This document shows positions 35,539 to 43,940 of a stretch of DNA of 64,000 nt, in pieces; the stretch's first letter is position 1; each line of letters starts with the position of its first letter. Under the pieces are notes generated by a model. It had not been told where the DNA came from, did no database searches, and was given only the letters and a program-made list of their open reading frames with translations. The position numbers were made by a program, and so were the translations under genes. This stretch comes from Lachnospiraceae bacterium. Its GTDB lineage: Bacteria; Bacillota; Clostridia; Lachnospirales; Lachnospiraceae. Where the stretch lies: contig JAFUPV010000048.1 in the NCBI GenBank assembly GCA_017472605.1, positions 1 through 64,000 on the forward strand, written 5' to 3'.

Positions 35539-37134
35539 TCAGATGGATTCCACTGCAGCACGCTCGATTGCCAGTCCCTTCTTGTAACGGGCAATAAACG
35601 CGTCAAATCCGGCAACATCGCTTTCCTTTGGTTCGATGCAGCTGCCGGTCTGTCCAGCAAAAACCTCTTCGTTCAGGAAGTCTGCCAGAGACTGACCATC
35701 CTTCTGATTTACCATGTAAGAAGCAAGCAGAGCAATTCCCCATGCGCCGCCCTCGCCTGCCGTTTCCATGACAGATACCGGTGCGTTCATGGCAGCTGCA
35801 AGGATGCTCTGACCAACACCTTTCGTCTTGAACAGACCGCCGTGACCGAGGATGCTGTCAACCTGCACCCCCTCTTCCTTTAACAGAATGTCCAGTCCTG
35901 TCTTCAGTGCGCCAAGAGACGTGAACAGATGCACGCGCATGAAGTTTGCAAGATTAAACCGGCTCTCCGGTGTACGCACAAACAGCGGACGTCCCTCTTC
36001 AAATCCGGTCACATGCTCGCCGGAGAAGTAGTTATATGCCAGCAGTCCGCCGCAGTCCGCATCGCCTTCCAGCGCCTTGTTGTAGAGCGTTCCGAACAGG
36101 CGGTTCATGTCAACCTCCATGCCCATGCTCTCGCAGAACTCCTTAAACAGATTCACCCATGCATTCAGATCGGATGTGCAGTTGTTGCAGTGAACCATTG
36201 CTACCAGATCGCCGCTTGGTGTTGTCACCAGGTCAAGCTCCGGATAAACTCTGCTTAATTCCTTTTCCAGAACAACCATGGCAAAGACAGACGTTCCCGC
36301 GGATACATTTCCGGTGCGCACTGCCACACTGTTGGTAGCCGCCATTCCGGTTCCTGCGTCGCCCTCCGGCGGACACAGCGGAATTCCTGCCTGAAGAGTT
36401 CCGCTCACATCAAGAAGCTTTGCGCCTTCCTCAGTCAGCACGCCTGCGCTCTCGCCCGCTTTTGCAACCTTCGGCATGATCTCTGCCAGCTTCCACGGAT
36501 AACCGCATTCTGCAGTCAGCTCGTCAAACTGACGGATCATCGTCTCATTGAAGCTGCCAGCGGCAATGTCGATGGGGAACATGCCGGACGCTTCGCCCAC
36601 ACCAAGAACCTTCTCGCCTGTCATGGACCAGTGGATGTAACCGGCCAGCGTGGTCAGATGACGGATATCTTTTACATGATCCTCTTTGTTGAGGATCGCC
36701 TGGTAGAGATGAGCGATGCTCCAGCGCTGCGGAATGTTGTAATTGAACACCGCAGTCAGCTTCTCTGACGCTTCGCCGGTGATGGTATTTCTCCAGGTAC
36801 GGAACGGAACAAGCAGCTCGTTGTTTCCGTTAAATGCCATGTAGCCGTGCATCATGGCGCTGAAACCGATGGCAGCCAGCGTTGTGATTTTCTCCTCATA
36901 CTGCTCCCACACATTTTTTGCCAGATCGGCATAGCAGTCCTGCAGACCGGTCCAGATATCGTCCAGACTATAGGTCCAGATTCCGTTTTCATAGCGGTTT
37001 TCCCAGTCATGGCTTCCGGACGCAATCGGCTCGTTTTTTTCGTTGATCAGAACAGCCTTGATTCTGGTGGAACCAAGCTCGATTCCAAGAACTGCCTTAC
37101 CGGCAGCAATCGTTGTTTTTGCACAATTGTTCAT
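35539..37134 (-). CDS. FGGY family carbohydrate kinase
   Basis: A 531-aa sugar kinase of the glycerol/xylulo/ribulokinase family. Marks are the phosphate-binding [14 protein letters not shown] near the N-terminus, [15 protein letters not shown], the second-domain [36 protein letters not shown] and the late [20 protein letters not shown]. It probably phosphorylates a ketopentose or a related sugar, but the substrate cannot be read from sequence. ATG 37134 has GGGGGA upstream; the frame is open 45 codons further, but that stretch covers the promoter. It is a single-gene unit with promoter and terminator. Confidence 0.9.
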   Translation of the reverse strand: MNNCAKTTIAAGKAVLGIELGSTRIKAVLINEKNEPIASGSHDWENRYENGIWTYSLDDIWTGLQDCYADLAKNVWEQYEEKITTLAAIGFSAMMHGYMAFNGNNELLVPFRTWRNTITGEASEKLTAVFNYNIPQRWSIAHLYQAILNKEDHVKDIRHLTTLAGYIHWSMTGEKVLGVGEASGMFPIDIAAGSFNETMIRQFDELTAECGYPWKLAEIMPKVAKAGESAGVLTEEGAKLLDVSGTLQAGIPLCPPEGDAGTGMAATNSVAVRTGNVSAGTSVFAMVVLEKELSRVYPELDLVTTPSGDLVAMVHCNNCTSDLNAWVNLFKEFCESMGMEVDMNRLFGTLYNKALEGDADCGGLLAYNYFSGEHVTGFEEGRPLFVRTPESRFNLANFMRVHLFTSLGALKTGLDILLKEEGVQVDSILGHGGLFKTKGVGQSILAAAMNAPVSVMETAGEGGAWGIALLASYMVNQKDGQSLADFLNEEVFAGQTGSCIEPKESDVAGFDAFIARYKKGLAIERAAVESI

Positions 37135-37178
37135 TGAATTATCCCCCTGTTTCTTTTCTATTTCATTCAGTTCAGACA

Positions 37179-37247
37179 CAGTCATTTTTTGACTGACACG
37201 GAATTCTCTTATAACGGATTTATAACGGATTCCTGTACTCTTTGAAC
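37179..37247 (-). promoter_or_regulatory. Promoter and inverted repeat before the FGGY kinase
   Basis: TTCAAA (37247-37242), 16 bp and TATAAA (37225-37220) form the promoter. The -10 lies in an 11-bp tandem repeat (TTATAACGGAT at 37210 and 37221), which also gives a second -10-like box. Downstream, CAGTCA/TGACTG (37179-37195, 5-nt spacer) is a perfect inverted repeat that could be an operator. Confidence 0.6.
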
Positions 37248-37265
37248 CGTCTCCGCCATCAGCTG

Positions 37266-39044
37266 TCAATTGGGTTCCAGCGGATAAACACCGAAATCAT
37301 GCCCTTTTTCCCGCGCACTGTCGATCCAACGTCCAAGGAAGGCTCCATTGGTGGATGAGCTTGCGTGAAGCAGGAAAATGGCTCCCGGATGCAGATACTG
37401 AACAGCACGCTGGTAGGAAGGCTCCACTTCCGGCTGTTGCTGCGAATAATCGTCGTAGGCATAGGACCAGAAAACTGCCTTATAGCCAAGATTTTCCACC
37501 AGAGCCAGCGACTGATGGCTGTATGCGCCCTCCGGGAAGCGGAACAGCTTCATTTCATAGCCGAACTGGGCTTTCATCGCATTGTGAAGATCCATGATCT
37601 CCGCAGTCTGTTCTTCCAGACTCAGCGACGGCATGTCACGATGAGTACAGGTATGGTTTCCGATGATATGCCCTTCATCCAGCATCCGCTGGATCAGATC
37701 CGGTCTGGCATCGAAGAACATCTTCGTCACAAAGAAAACAACCTTCACATTTTTTTCTTTCAGTGTGTCCAGAACACCGGCTGTTACCTCGTTATCAAAG
37801 CCAACATCCATCGTCAGATAAATGGTGTTGGAATTGATGTCCTGAATCCAGTCCACGTTGTACATTCCCCAGAGATTTTCGTAGTAGCTCCAGTCCCCGG
37901 GAACCATGTTTGCCTGGCGGGAAGCTTCCGCATTTCCATAGTTATACTGTGTTCCGTCAAGAGAAGCCAGATCCCACTGACCTTCATGAATCGGATGCTT
38001 TGACATCGATGCCGAAGTCTGAGGCTGCGTCTGCGGCGCTTCTGTTGTCAGGAACTCGGAGGAGACATATGCAGTCACACCATTGTAGGTAATGGTACTC
38101 CAACCGTTTTCATTGGCAGTCCGCACCACCGCTTCTCCAGCCGCCAGCTTTCCAAGCTTTTCACCGGACGTGTTTGGCTGGGAACGGACATTGAGAACCG
38201 TTGTGGCATAGACGGTTTCTCCGCCGGTCACATCCTCCGCTTCCGGCGTTGCCGTTGACGCTTCCGTTGTCTGCCCGGCAGAAGAGGCAGTTGTCTGCTC
38301 CTGCACACCGGGATCATTCAGCCCAGAGCTTCCCTGGTCGAGGATCTCATCTGCTGCCGTCGTAATTTCCTCTGTTGTTTTTAGAATATTCGGTATCCTG
38401 TCTTCTGTCTTTGCCGGTTTCTTGTTTGCATTGTTCACAAAAACGACAATTCCAAGCGCGATAATAACGATAGCGATCACACCGATCAATCCCATCTGGA
38501 TCATCTGCTTTCTGCGCTGAAGCTGCAGTCTCTGCTGCTTTGACATCGGCCGACGGTTTCCTGCCTGCTTTCCTGCAAGACCGGATCTTTGTCCGCCTTT
38601 TCCGGACGCTGCAGTTTTGGTCTTTTTCGAACTGCGGGCTGCACTTCCTGCCGCCCCGTTTCCCGCCTGAGCTGACCGGCGTGCGTTTCTCTCTGCTGAT
38701 GTTCCGGTTCCGGCTGATGAGCGGCGGGTGGTTCTCTCTGCAGCCGCTCCTGTTTCCGCTGCTCCTGCGCGGCGGGCGGCTCTTTCTGCACCCAGTCCGC
38801 TTTCCGCTGTTTCCGAACGGCGGACGGTTCTTTCTGCACCCATTCCGCTTTCCGCTGCTCCTGCGCGGCGGGCCGTTCTTCCTTCGGGTTCTTCGGTTTC
38901 CGCTGTCATCGACCTGCGAACCGATCTTTCTCTGGCGGCTCCGATTCTCTCATTTCCTGTACCGCCGTTTCCCCGTTGGCTGCTCTGGCTTCCCCTCTGG
39001 AGAAACGAATAATTTCCAAATTCATTCTGTTTTTCGTCGTCCAT
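37266..39044 (-). CDS. Membrane-anchored polysaccharide deacetylase (PdaA-like) with SH3 domain
   Basis: A 592-aa protein. The cytoplasmic N-terminus (about 180 residues) is Arg/Ala-rich and repetitive. One membrane segment follows ([18 protein letters not shown], about 190-208), then a linker, a bacterial SH3 domain (about 265-325, [17 protein letters not shown]) and a NodB deacetylase domain (about 385-590). NodB motifs are [27 protein letters not shown] and IFLLHASSS. In motif 1 the second metal-site aspartate is not in the usual place, as in PdaA-type muramic-acid deacetylases, so peptidoglycan is the likely substrate. ATG 39044 is chosen for its GGAGGGG site; ATG 39056 forms a TAATG overlap with the upstream stop and is possible. 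Confidence 0.9.
   Translation of the reverse strand: MDDEKQNEFGNYSFLQRGSQSSQRGNGGTGNERIGAARERSVRRSMTAETEEPEGRTARRAGAAESGMGAERTVRRSETAESGLGAERAARRAGAAETGAAAERTTRRSSAGTGTSAERNARRSAQAGNGAAGSAARSSKKTKTAASGKGGQRSGLAGKQAGNRRPMSKQQRLQLQRRKQMIQMGLIGVIAIVIIALGIVVFVNNANKKPAKTEDRIPNILKTTEEITTAADEILDQGSSGLNDPGVQEQTTASSAGQTTEASTATPEAEDVTGGETVYATTVLNVRSQPNTSGEKLGKLAAGEAVVRTANENGWSTITYNGVTAYVSSEFLTTEAPQTQPQTSASMSKHPIHEGQWDLASLDGTQYNYGNAEASRQANMVPGDWSYYENLWGMYNVDWIQDINSNTIYLTMDVGFDNEVTAGVLDTLKEKNVKVVFFVTKMFFDARPDLIQRMLDEGHIIGNHTCTHRDMPSLSLEEQTAEIMDLHNAMKAQFGYEMKLFRFPEGAYSHQSLALVENLGYKAVFWSYAYDDYSQQQPEVEPSYQRAVQYLHPGAIFLLHASSSTNGAFLGRWIDSAREKGHDFGVYPLEPN
38667..38885 (-). repeat. 48-bp repeats encoding Arg-rich 16-residue units
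   Basis: The N-terminal tail of the deacetylase has about four units of the form AERxxRRSxxAxxGxG ([28 protein letters not shown]), spaced 15-16 residues apart. DNA copies are still similar. Confidence 0.8.
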
Positions 39045-39055
39045 TCGCCCCTCCA

Positions 39056-40159
39056 TTACAAAATCTGTCTCAAATAGTCTGTCAGCGTTTCCGCTGCCCG
39101 TTCATGGGAAAGATATCCCGGATGACTTCTTGCACCAACACTTGTTTCGTCCGTGTCAGGCAAACGCAGATAGCTCACTTCCTGATCCCCGCTCTCCTGA
39201 CGATACTGTTCGACAGCTGCCCGGATTGCCGGTTCCATCGGGATTCCCAGCATACCGTAAACCCAGACAAGCTTTGCCTTCGGATTGCAGCGGCGCAGCT
39301 TTTTCAGAAAATCCACAACTGCCGCCTGGAAACGCGCCAGATCTGCCGGGTCAAAACTGCCGTCTTCCAGCAGCTTCTGCTTAAAGACTTCCCCTGTCAC
39401 CGGATCCGTATACGCAGGACTGTTAAAAGCACCTCCGTCATTCGTACCAAGATTAATCACAACTGCGTCCGGCTGCCAGGAAGAAAAATCCCATGGCTGG
39501 TCGGCACCGTTTGCATGGTTCTGCTCCCCTGTCTGGAGACCGCAGATCTGCTCATAGCAGCCCGGCAGCGTGCCATTGGGATTATTGTCCCAGCTGCTTA
39601 AAACCCCCCAGCCGCTCTGGGAAAGCACATGGTATTCCGCATCCAGAGCTCTCGCTGTCAGCCAGGCATAGTTCCGCTCCGAAGAGAACCACATGCTGAT
39701 CCACTCTTCCTCACTGACACTGCCGATGGCGCCTTCACCGGAGGTGATGCTGTCGCCGATAAACTCCAGCCGGCATTTCTTTTCTTCCACCGGAAGCAGT
39801 TCGCCGTCCAGCCGGAATGCCCAGACTGCCAGCAGATGCTTCGGATCCCCGCTCATGGCCTGCGTTTCTTTGACAATCTCCACCGTCTTTGCTTTTGCCG
39901 CATCCATTCCGCGGAACACACAGATCCAGCTTATTCCCTTCTGCACCATCTGTCGGCTGACGGAAACACCATTGATCATGATATTAATCCACGGTTCACA
40001 GGTTTCATAATCCGCTTCCAGCTTTACCCACAGCTCGCTTCCCGTTACATGAAGCAGAACACGGCTGCCGGTCCAGAAAAGGATTCCAGGCTCTCTGGAA
40101 GCAGCGGTCCTGCCCACCAGACGAACCTGTTCTGTATCTTTTAATAAGATTTCTCTCAT
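39056..40159 (-). CDS. SGNH-type carbohydrate esterase (CE2-like)
   Basis: A 367-aa protein without a signal peptide. The N-terminal ~125 residues form a beta-sandwich-like region (FWTGSRVLLHVTGSELWVKL), followed by an SGNH hydrolase domain with the nucleophile in LEFIGDSITSGEGAIG, the oxyanion asparagine in VVINLGTNDGGAF and the catalytic histidine in SHPGYLSHERAAE. This two-part layout is that of CE2 acetyl-xylan/glycan esterases. It has a GAGGTG site. Its stop overlaps an ATG of the deacetylase gene (TAATG), so the two deacylating enzymes are probably co-expressed. Confidence 0.88.
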   Translation of the reverse strand: MREILLKDTEQVRLVGRTAASREPGILFWTGSRVLLHVTGSELWVKLEADYETCEPWINIMINGVSVSRQMVQKGISWICVFRGMDAAKAKTVEIVKETQAMSGDPKHLLAVWAFRLDGELLPVEEKKCRLEFIGDSITSGEGAIGSVSEEEWISMWFSSERNYAWLTARALDAEYHVLSQSGWGVLSSWDNNPNGTLPGCYEQICGLQTGEQNHANGADQPWDFSSWQPDAVVINLGTNDGGAFNSPAYTDPVTGEVFKQKLLEDGSFDPADLARFQAAVVDFLKKLRRCNPKAKLVWVYGMLGIPMEPAIRAAVEQYRQESGDQEVSYLRLPDTDETSVGARSHPGYLSHERAAETLTDYLRQIL

Positions 40160-40195
40160 TTTGTCACCTCATTCTTCTGTTCCATCGATATTCCT

Positions 40196-40224
40196 ATTAT
40201 AAAGTAAGTCGGAACATTTCGCAA
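40196..40224 (-). promoter_or_regulatory. Promoter of the esterase-deacetylase pair
   Basis: TTGCGA (40224-40219), a 17-bp spacer and a perfect TATAAT (40201-40196), 37 bp before the ATG. Confidence 0.75.
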
Positions 40225-40311
40225 CGAGTTTAAGGAATTCGTAAATAAATTTCTCCAAAACTTCACAACTTGTACCCGCGTGTCACCGACACCGCTGTCC
40301 GGATGGAGAAA

Positions 40312-40347
40312 CAGCAAAAGAGCACGGTCGTGAATCACAACCGTGCT
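40312..40347 (-). terminator. Terminator of the aldose-epimerase-like gene
   Basis: AGCACGGT pairs with ACCGTGCT (11-nt loop) and CTTTTG follows on the minus strand, 60 bp after the stop. Confidence 0.8.
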
Positions 40348-40407
40348 CCGGCGGCATCGAAACATGTGCAGCCACAGATGAAATCTGTCTCTGTTTCATT
40401 GCCGCAG

Positions 40408-41295
40408 TCAGCCTGTAATAATCTCATAGGACACGTCAAACACACCACCGCACTCCAGTGTATTGCCCCACTCCCGGTCCTTCAGCTCTCCCTGGAAGGA
40501 TTCCGCGTCACATCTGCCATACCAGGGCTCGATGCAGACAAACGGCGCCTTCTTTCCGGGCGGTGACCAGATGCCTACTAACGGCGCATCAAATTTCAGG
40601 CGGATATATTCGTTTCCCTTTTCATCCGTCAGACCTACCTGCTGTACCTGACTGTTTTCCAGAACAAGAGCATCGCGCGCAAACAGATCTTCTGTAATCG
40701 GCAGGCATCCATTCTTCAGGCTCAGTTCACGCCACTCATCAATCACAAGACCTTTTGTTCCAAGCATATGACTCTTAATGGTCTGCGGACTTACCCCATC
40801 CTTGTCATAGCAGGTCACGCAGCATGCCGTCTGATCGCCGCCCTCAACCGGCGGACACATGAAAGCCGGATGGGCACCAATGGAGAAATGAATGGTCTTG
40901 TCATCCGTGTTTGTCACTCTCCACATCACGCGGACACTTCCGCCGTAGAGCTGGTAGCCGATTTCCAGACGGAACCGACAGGGATAGACCTTCAGCGATT
41001 CCTCATCCGATTCCAGCGCAAACCATGCACAGCTGCTGCTCTGGGAAATCAGCGTAAAATCACGGTCTCTCGCAAATCCATGCTGCCCCATGGGGTACAC
41101 TGTCTCACCGACACGGTAAACCTTATCCTTTACACTGCCTACAAACGGAAACAAAACCGGTGATGTGCGTCCCCAGAATTTTGGATCTGCATACCAGAGG
41201 TAGGAAGTTCCCTTGTCTTTTCTTACCAGTGAACGAAGCTCCGCTCCGTGCAGGCTGATCTCTGCCTGCAGTAATTCGTTTTCTAATCTGATCAT
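40408..41295 (-). CDS. Aldose 1-epimerase family protein (LacX-like)
   Basis: A 295-aa galactose-mutarotase-fold protein. Marks are the N-terminal LENELLQAEISLHGAELRSL, SPVLFPFVGSVKD, YPMGQHGFARDRDF with the first conserved histidine, FSIGAHPAFMCP with the second, and CIEPWYGRCD near the end. LacX-type proteins are probably sugar epimerases, but substrates are not well defined. The start is uncertain: ATG 41295 has only a weak GGAA nearby, while a strong AGGAGGA lies 24 bases upstream behind a small hairpin. The protein begins in the normal family place at 41295. Confidence 0.9.
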   Translation of the reverse strand: MIRLENELLQAEISLHGAELRSLVRKDKGTSYLWYADPKFWGRTSPVLFPFVGSVKDKVYRVGETVYPMGQHGFARDRDFTLISQSSSCAWFALESDEESLKVYPCRFRLEIGYQLYGGSVRVMWRVTNTDDKTIHFSIGAHPAFMCPPVEGGDQTACCVTCYDKDGVSPQTIKSHMLGTKGLVIDEWRELSLKNGCLPITEDLFARDALVLENSQVQQVGLTDEKGNEYIRLKFDAPLVGIWSPPGKKAPFVCIEPWYGRCDAESFQGELKDREWGNTLECGGVFDVSYEIITG

Positions 41296-41329
41296 TGTTC
41301 CGTGCCGGTAAATCCCGGCTCCTCCTTTC
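41293..41329 (-). promoter_or_regulatory. Structured or non-canonical translation start of the aldose-epimerase-like gene
   Basis: AAAGGAGGA is separated from ATG 41295 by a GCCGG/CCGGC hairpin with a 6-nt loop. Folded, the site would be about nine bases from the ATG. Alternatively an in-frame ATT at 41313-41311 lies seven bases after GGAGG and would add six residues. Either reading is unusual. Confidence 0.5.
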
Positions 41330-41385
41330 TGCTCTGCAGGTCTGGCCGCAGCCGTTTTCCTGCCTGTCGCTCCGATGAAACCGCC

Positions 41386-41407
41386 TGGGCGGTTTCACCA
41401 ATCCTGA
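41386..41407. promoter_or_regulatory. Perfect 22-bp palindrome between thioesterase and epimerase genes
   Basis: TGAAACCGCC-TG-GGCGGTTTCA is a perfect 10-bp inverted repeat around a 2-bp centre, 25 bp after the thioesterase stop. No T-run follows, so it is not a typical terminator. Its arms resemble the TGAAACCG half of operator site 1. A protein-binding site or RNA hairpin is possible. Confidence 0.5.
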
Positions 41408-41431
41408 CTTCCCGCCCGATCCGGTCCATCA

Positions 41432-41842
41432 TTATCCCACAACAAATCCGTTGAAATTCACTTCTGCGATCAGCCGGTCCAGATCATCCGTCACCGTCAC
41501 CCGGTAATAGGTTGTACTGCGTCCCGATTTGATCATTTCCGCTTCCGCAATCAGCTTCTTTCCTCTTGTTGCGCTTAAGAAACTGATCTGACCGGTCAGC
41601 GACACGTTCATGTGTCCGGTCATTCCGGCAGCAATGGCAAACGCATAGTCCGCCAGCGTATAGATTGCGCCGCCCATGACTCCGCCAACTGCATTGTAGT
41701 GCCGCTCATCCAAAACAAGCGTACACTTTGCATATCCCGCTCTCGCATCCTCAATCTCGCAGCCGGTGGCTTCCTTTGCGAACTTATCGTTGGCAAAATA
41801 TTCCCTTGCGTCTTCCACTGTTTTTAACTCTCTGGCATCCAT
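41432..41842 (-). CDS. PaaI family hotdog thioesterase
   Basis: A 136-aa single hotdog-fold protein of the PaaI/YbgC-like acyl-CoA thioesterase group. Marks are HYNAVGGVMGGAIYTLADYA, where the NxxGxxHGG-type catalytic region is altered to NAVGGVMGG, and LTGQISFLSATRGKKLIAEA. It has an AGGAG site and lies 49 bp downstream of the cardiolipin synthase gene. The substrate is unknown. Confidence 0.88.
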   Translation of the reverse strand: MDARELKTVEDAREYFANDKFAKEATGCEIEDARAGYAKCTLVLDERHYNAVGGVMGGAIYTLADYAFAIAAGMTGHMNVSLTGQISFLSATRGKKLIAEAEMIKSGRSTTYYRVTVTDDLDRLIAEVNFNGFVVG

Positions 41843-41891
41843 GTTTTTCTCCTTTCGAAAGGCTGCATCCGCGTGCTGCCATCCATGTTTC

Positions 41892-43508
41892 TCACATCAG
41901 CGGCGCGATCAGCTTCAGCACACGCCCCGCAAATCTGGTAATCAGTTTTTCTTTCCGGATATCCTCTTCCGTTACCATGTGACTGAGTTCTCTTGTCTTC
42001 TGGAAATCAGTCTCAATATCCGCCAGCTGCGGCACCCGATGAAGATAGGCCGCACACTCATAGTGGAGATAAAGGCTGCGGTAATCCAGATTAATGGTTC
42101 CCACCACACCACGGCAGTCATCCGCTACAAACACTTTCGCATGAACGAAACCGGGTGTATATTCAAAGATCTTCACGCCGGCCCCAATCAGCTCCCGGTA
42201 ATGAGTTTTCGCCAGCGCAAAGGCATATTTTTTGTCCGGAATGTGGGGCAGAATAATCTCTACATCAACCCCTCGCTTTGCCGCATACATCAGCGCCGTC
42301 AGCATCTCATTGTCCAGAATGAGATAAGGCGACATGATATGCACATATTCCTGTGCCTGATTGATGATGTCCAGATAGACCATTTCCGCTGCCTGCTCCC
42401 CGTCATAGGGGCGGTCTCCGTAGGGGATCACATACCCTTTTGTCCCCCACTGTTTCTGTTCCACGTTCAGATAGTACTCGTAGTCATCCTCCGGCGGCTT
42501 CTGTCCCGGCACCCGGTAACGGCTGATGTTGCGGTCTCCGTTCCACATCCGCAGAAACATCAGCGTAAAGCTTCTGGCGGCATCGCCTTCCAGCATGACT
42601 GCCGTGTCCTTCCAGTGACCGTAAACCTGGCGCCTGTTAATGTATTCGTCTGCCAGATTGATCCCGCCGGTAAACGCAATGGTGCCGTCAATGACCAGGA
42701 TTTTCCGGTGATCCCTGTTGTTGTAATGAGTCGATACAAAGGGCTGGATCGGAGCAAACATCTTGCTCTTAATCCCCAGCTTTTTCAGCTTTTCCGGGTA
42801 GCTGTAGGGCAGCAGGGTCACGGCACACATGCCGTCATACATGACACGAACCTCAACCCCTTCTTTTACTTTCTTCTCCAGAATGTTCAGGATCCGTCCC
42901 CACATGTATCCCTCATCCAGAATGAAATATTCCAGAAAAATGAACGACTTCGCCTCTTCCAGCTTTTCCAGCAGCAGTTCAAATTTCTCCTCACCAAGAG
43001 ACAGGTAGGTGACCTTTGTGTTTCCGCAGACCGGATACCCGCCGTGACCAAGCAGATAGGTCGCCATGTTATAGAGCGGCCTGTCCTCCTGCTTCAGCTG
43101 CTCCATCAGCTCCGGCTCTTTTTTTACATACTGCTCTGTCTGCCGGTCAATCTCCTCCAACGCACCGTTGACACGCCGATGTCCGACTTCTTTCGTAACA
43201 AACCAGTAGAACAATGATCCGAAACCGGGAAGCAGCAGCACAACAATGATCCACGAGAGTTTTATCGTCGGATCATCGTCGGAATTCAGAATATGAACAA
43301 CAACTCCACCGGTAAACAGATAGATTCCTCCAAATAAATAGGGGATATATCTGCTTAGAAACTCCAGCGCCAGGAAAACTGTTGCAAACTCGGCCAGCAG
43401 AATCAGTATCATCAGCGTTGTCCAGCTGAAAACGATCCGAAAAATCCCCCTTTTTCCCTTCTCCAGAAGCGTGACATCCTCATCCCCCCACGGCTTCTTC
43501 TGAAACAT
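41892..43508 (-). CDS. cls: Cardiolipin synthase
   Basis: A 538-aa membrane phospholipase-D-family enzyme that joins two phosphatidylglycerols into cardiolipin. Two or three N-terminal membrane segments (about 20-95) are followed by two HKD active sites: HYNNRDHRKILVIDG and FVHAKVFVADD with GTINLDYRSL. EYFILDEGYMWG and a late hydrophobic tail are also typical. Length is slightly above the usual 480-520. It has an AAGGATAAGGGA site. Confidence 0.95.
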   Translation of the reverse strand: MFQKKPWGDEDVTLLEKGKRGIFRIVFSWTTLMILILLAEFATVFLALEFLSRYIPYLFGGIYLFTGGVVVHILNSDDDPTIKLSWIIVVLLLPGFGSLFYWFVTKEVGHRRVNGALEEIDRQTEQYVKKEPELMEQLKQEDRPLYNMATYLLGHGGYPVCGNTKVTYLSLGEEKFELLLEKLEEAKSFIFLEYFILDEGYMWGRILNILEKKVKEGVEVRVMYDGMCAVTLLPYSYPEKLKKLGIKSKMFAPIQPFVSTHYNNRDHRKILVIDGTIAFTGGINLADEYINRRQVYGHWKDTAVMLEGDAARSFTLMFLRMWNGDRNISRYRVPGQKPPEDDYEYYLNVEQKQWGTKGYVIPYGDRPYDGEQAAEMVYLDIINQAQEYVHIMSPYLILDNEMLTALMYAAKRGVDVEIILPHIPDKKYAFALAKTHYRELIGAGVKIFEYTPGFVHAKVFVADDCRGVVGTINLDYRSLYLHYECAAYLHRVPQLADIETDFQKTRELSHMVTEEDIRKEKLITRFAGRVLKLIAPLM

Positions 43509-43540
43509 ATTCCCTTATCCTTTCTGGCTCGCGTAATCCG

Positions 43541-43625
43541 CAGAAGCACGCTTCGCGTTCTTCTGCCGTTATCACGGCGCTCGCCGGATGAGTGCGCAAG
43601 CGCCCTCGCCCGGCTCGCTGCTCGC
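43541..43625. other. GC-rich structured intergenic segment
   Basis: The gap between the Fe-S protein and cardiolipin synthase genes holds a hairpin CAGAAG-ACGC/GCGT-CTTCTG (43541-43565) and a second GGCGCT/AGCGCC pairing around 43571-43600. No T-tract follows and no ORF is convincing. It could be a leader structure, a small RNA or a decayed element. Confidence 0.4.
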
Positions 43626-43687
43626 GTAAATTCAAAGAAAGCTTCTATATGACGAGTCACACAGAAGCATTCTTTTCGTTATAAACG

Positions 43688-43885
43688 TTATTTCATCATA
43701 ATCTGAGAAATTGCGTCCATAATCTTATCATGGCATCCACCGCAGCCGGTAGAGCAATGGGTGATTTTCTGAACTTCTTCGAAGGTGCTCAGCACATCAT
43801 CGAACTTGTCCAGCTGATGAAGAGCATTCTCAACATCGAGCCAGGATACCTGTTTGCAATTACAAATCATTACATTGCCATTCAT
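43688..43885 (-). CDS. Small BFD-like [2Fe-2S]-binding protein
   Basis: A 65-aa protein with MICNCKQVSW near the start and HCSTGCGGCHDKI at residues about 43-55. The CxC ... CxxxCGxC spacing is that of the bacterioferritin-associated-ferredoxin/NifU-like [2Fe-2S] domain. ATG 43885 has a perfect AGGAGGA eight bases away; a longer frame to 43978 would overlap the end of the ABC-F gene. Its redox partner is not visible. Confidence 0.88.
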   Translation of the reverse strand: MNGNVMICNCKQVSWLDVENALHQLDKFDDVLSTFEEVQKITHCSTGCGGCHDKIMDAISQIMMK

Positions 43886-43940
43886 CTGGAATTCCTCCTT
43901 TATCAGATTTTGATTGTTCCTATCATACCACAATTCTTTG

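Noticed and set aside
41766..43217. 483-codon plus-strand open frame opposite cardiolipin synthase
   Set aside because: Antisense shadow of a gene with both HKD motifs; no recognisable domain or ribosome site.
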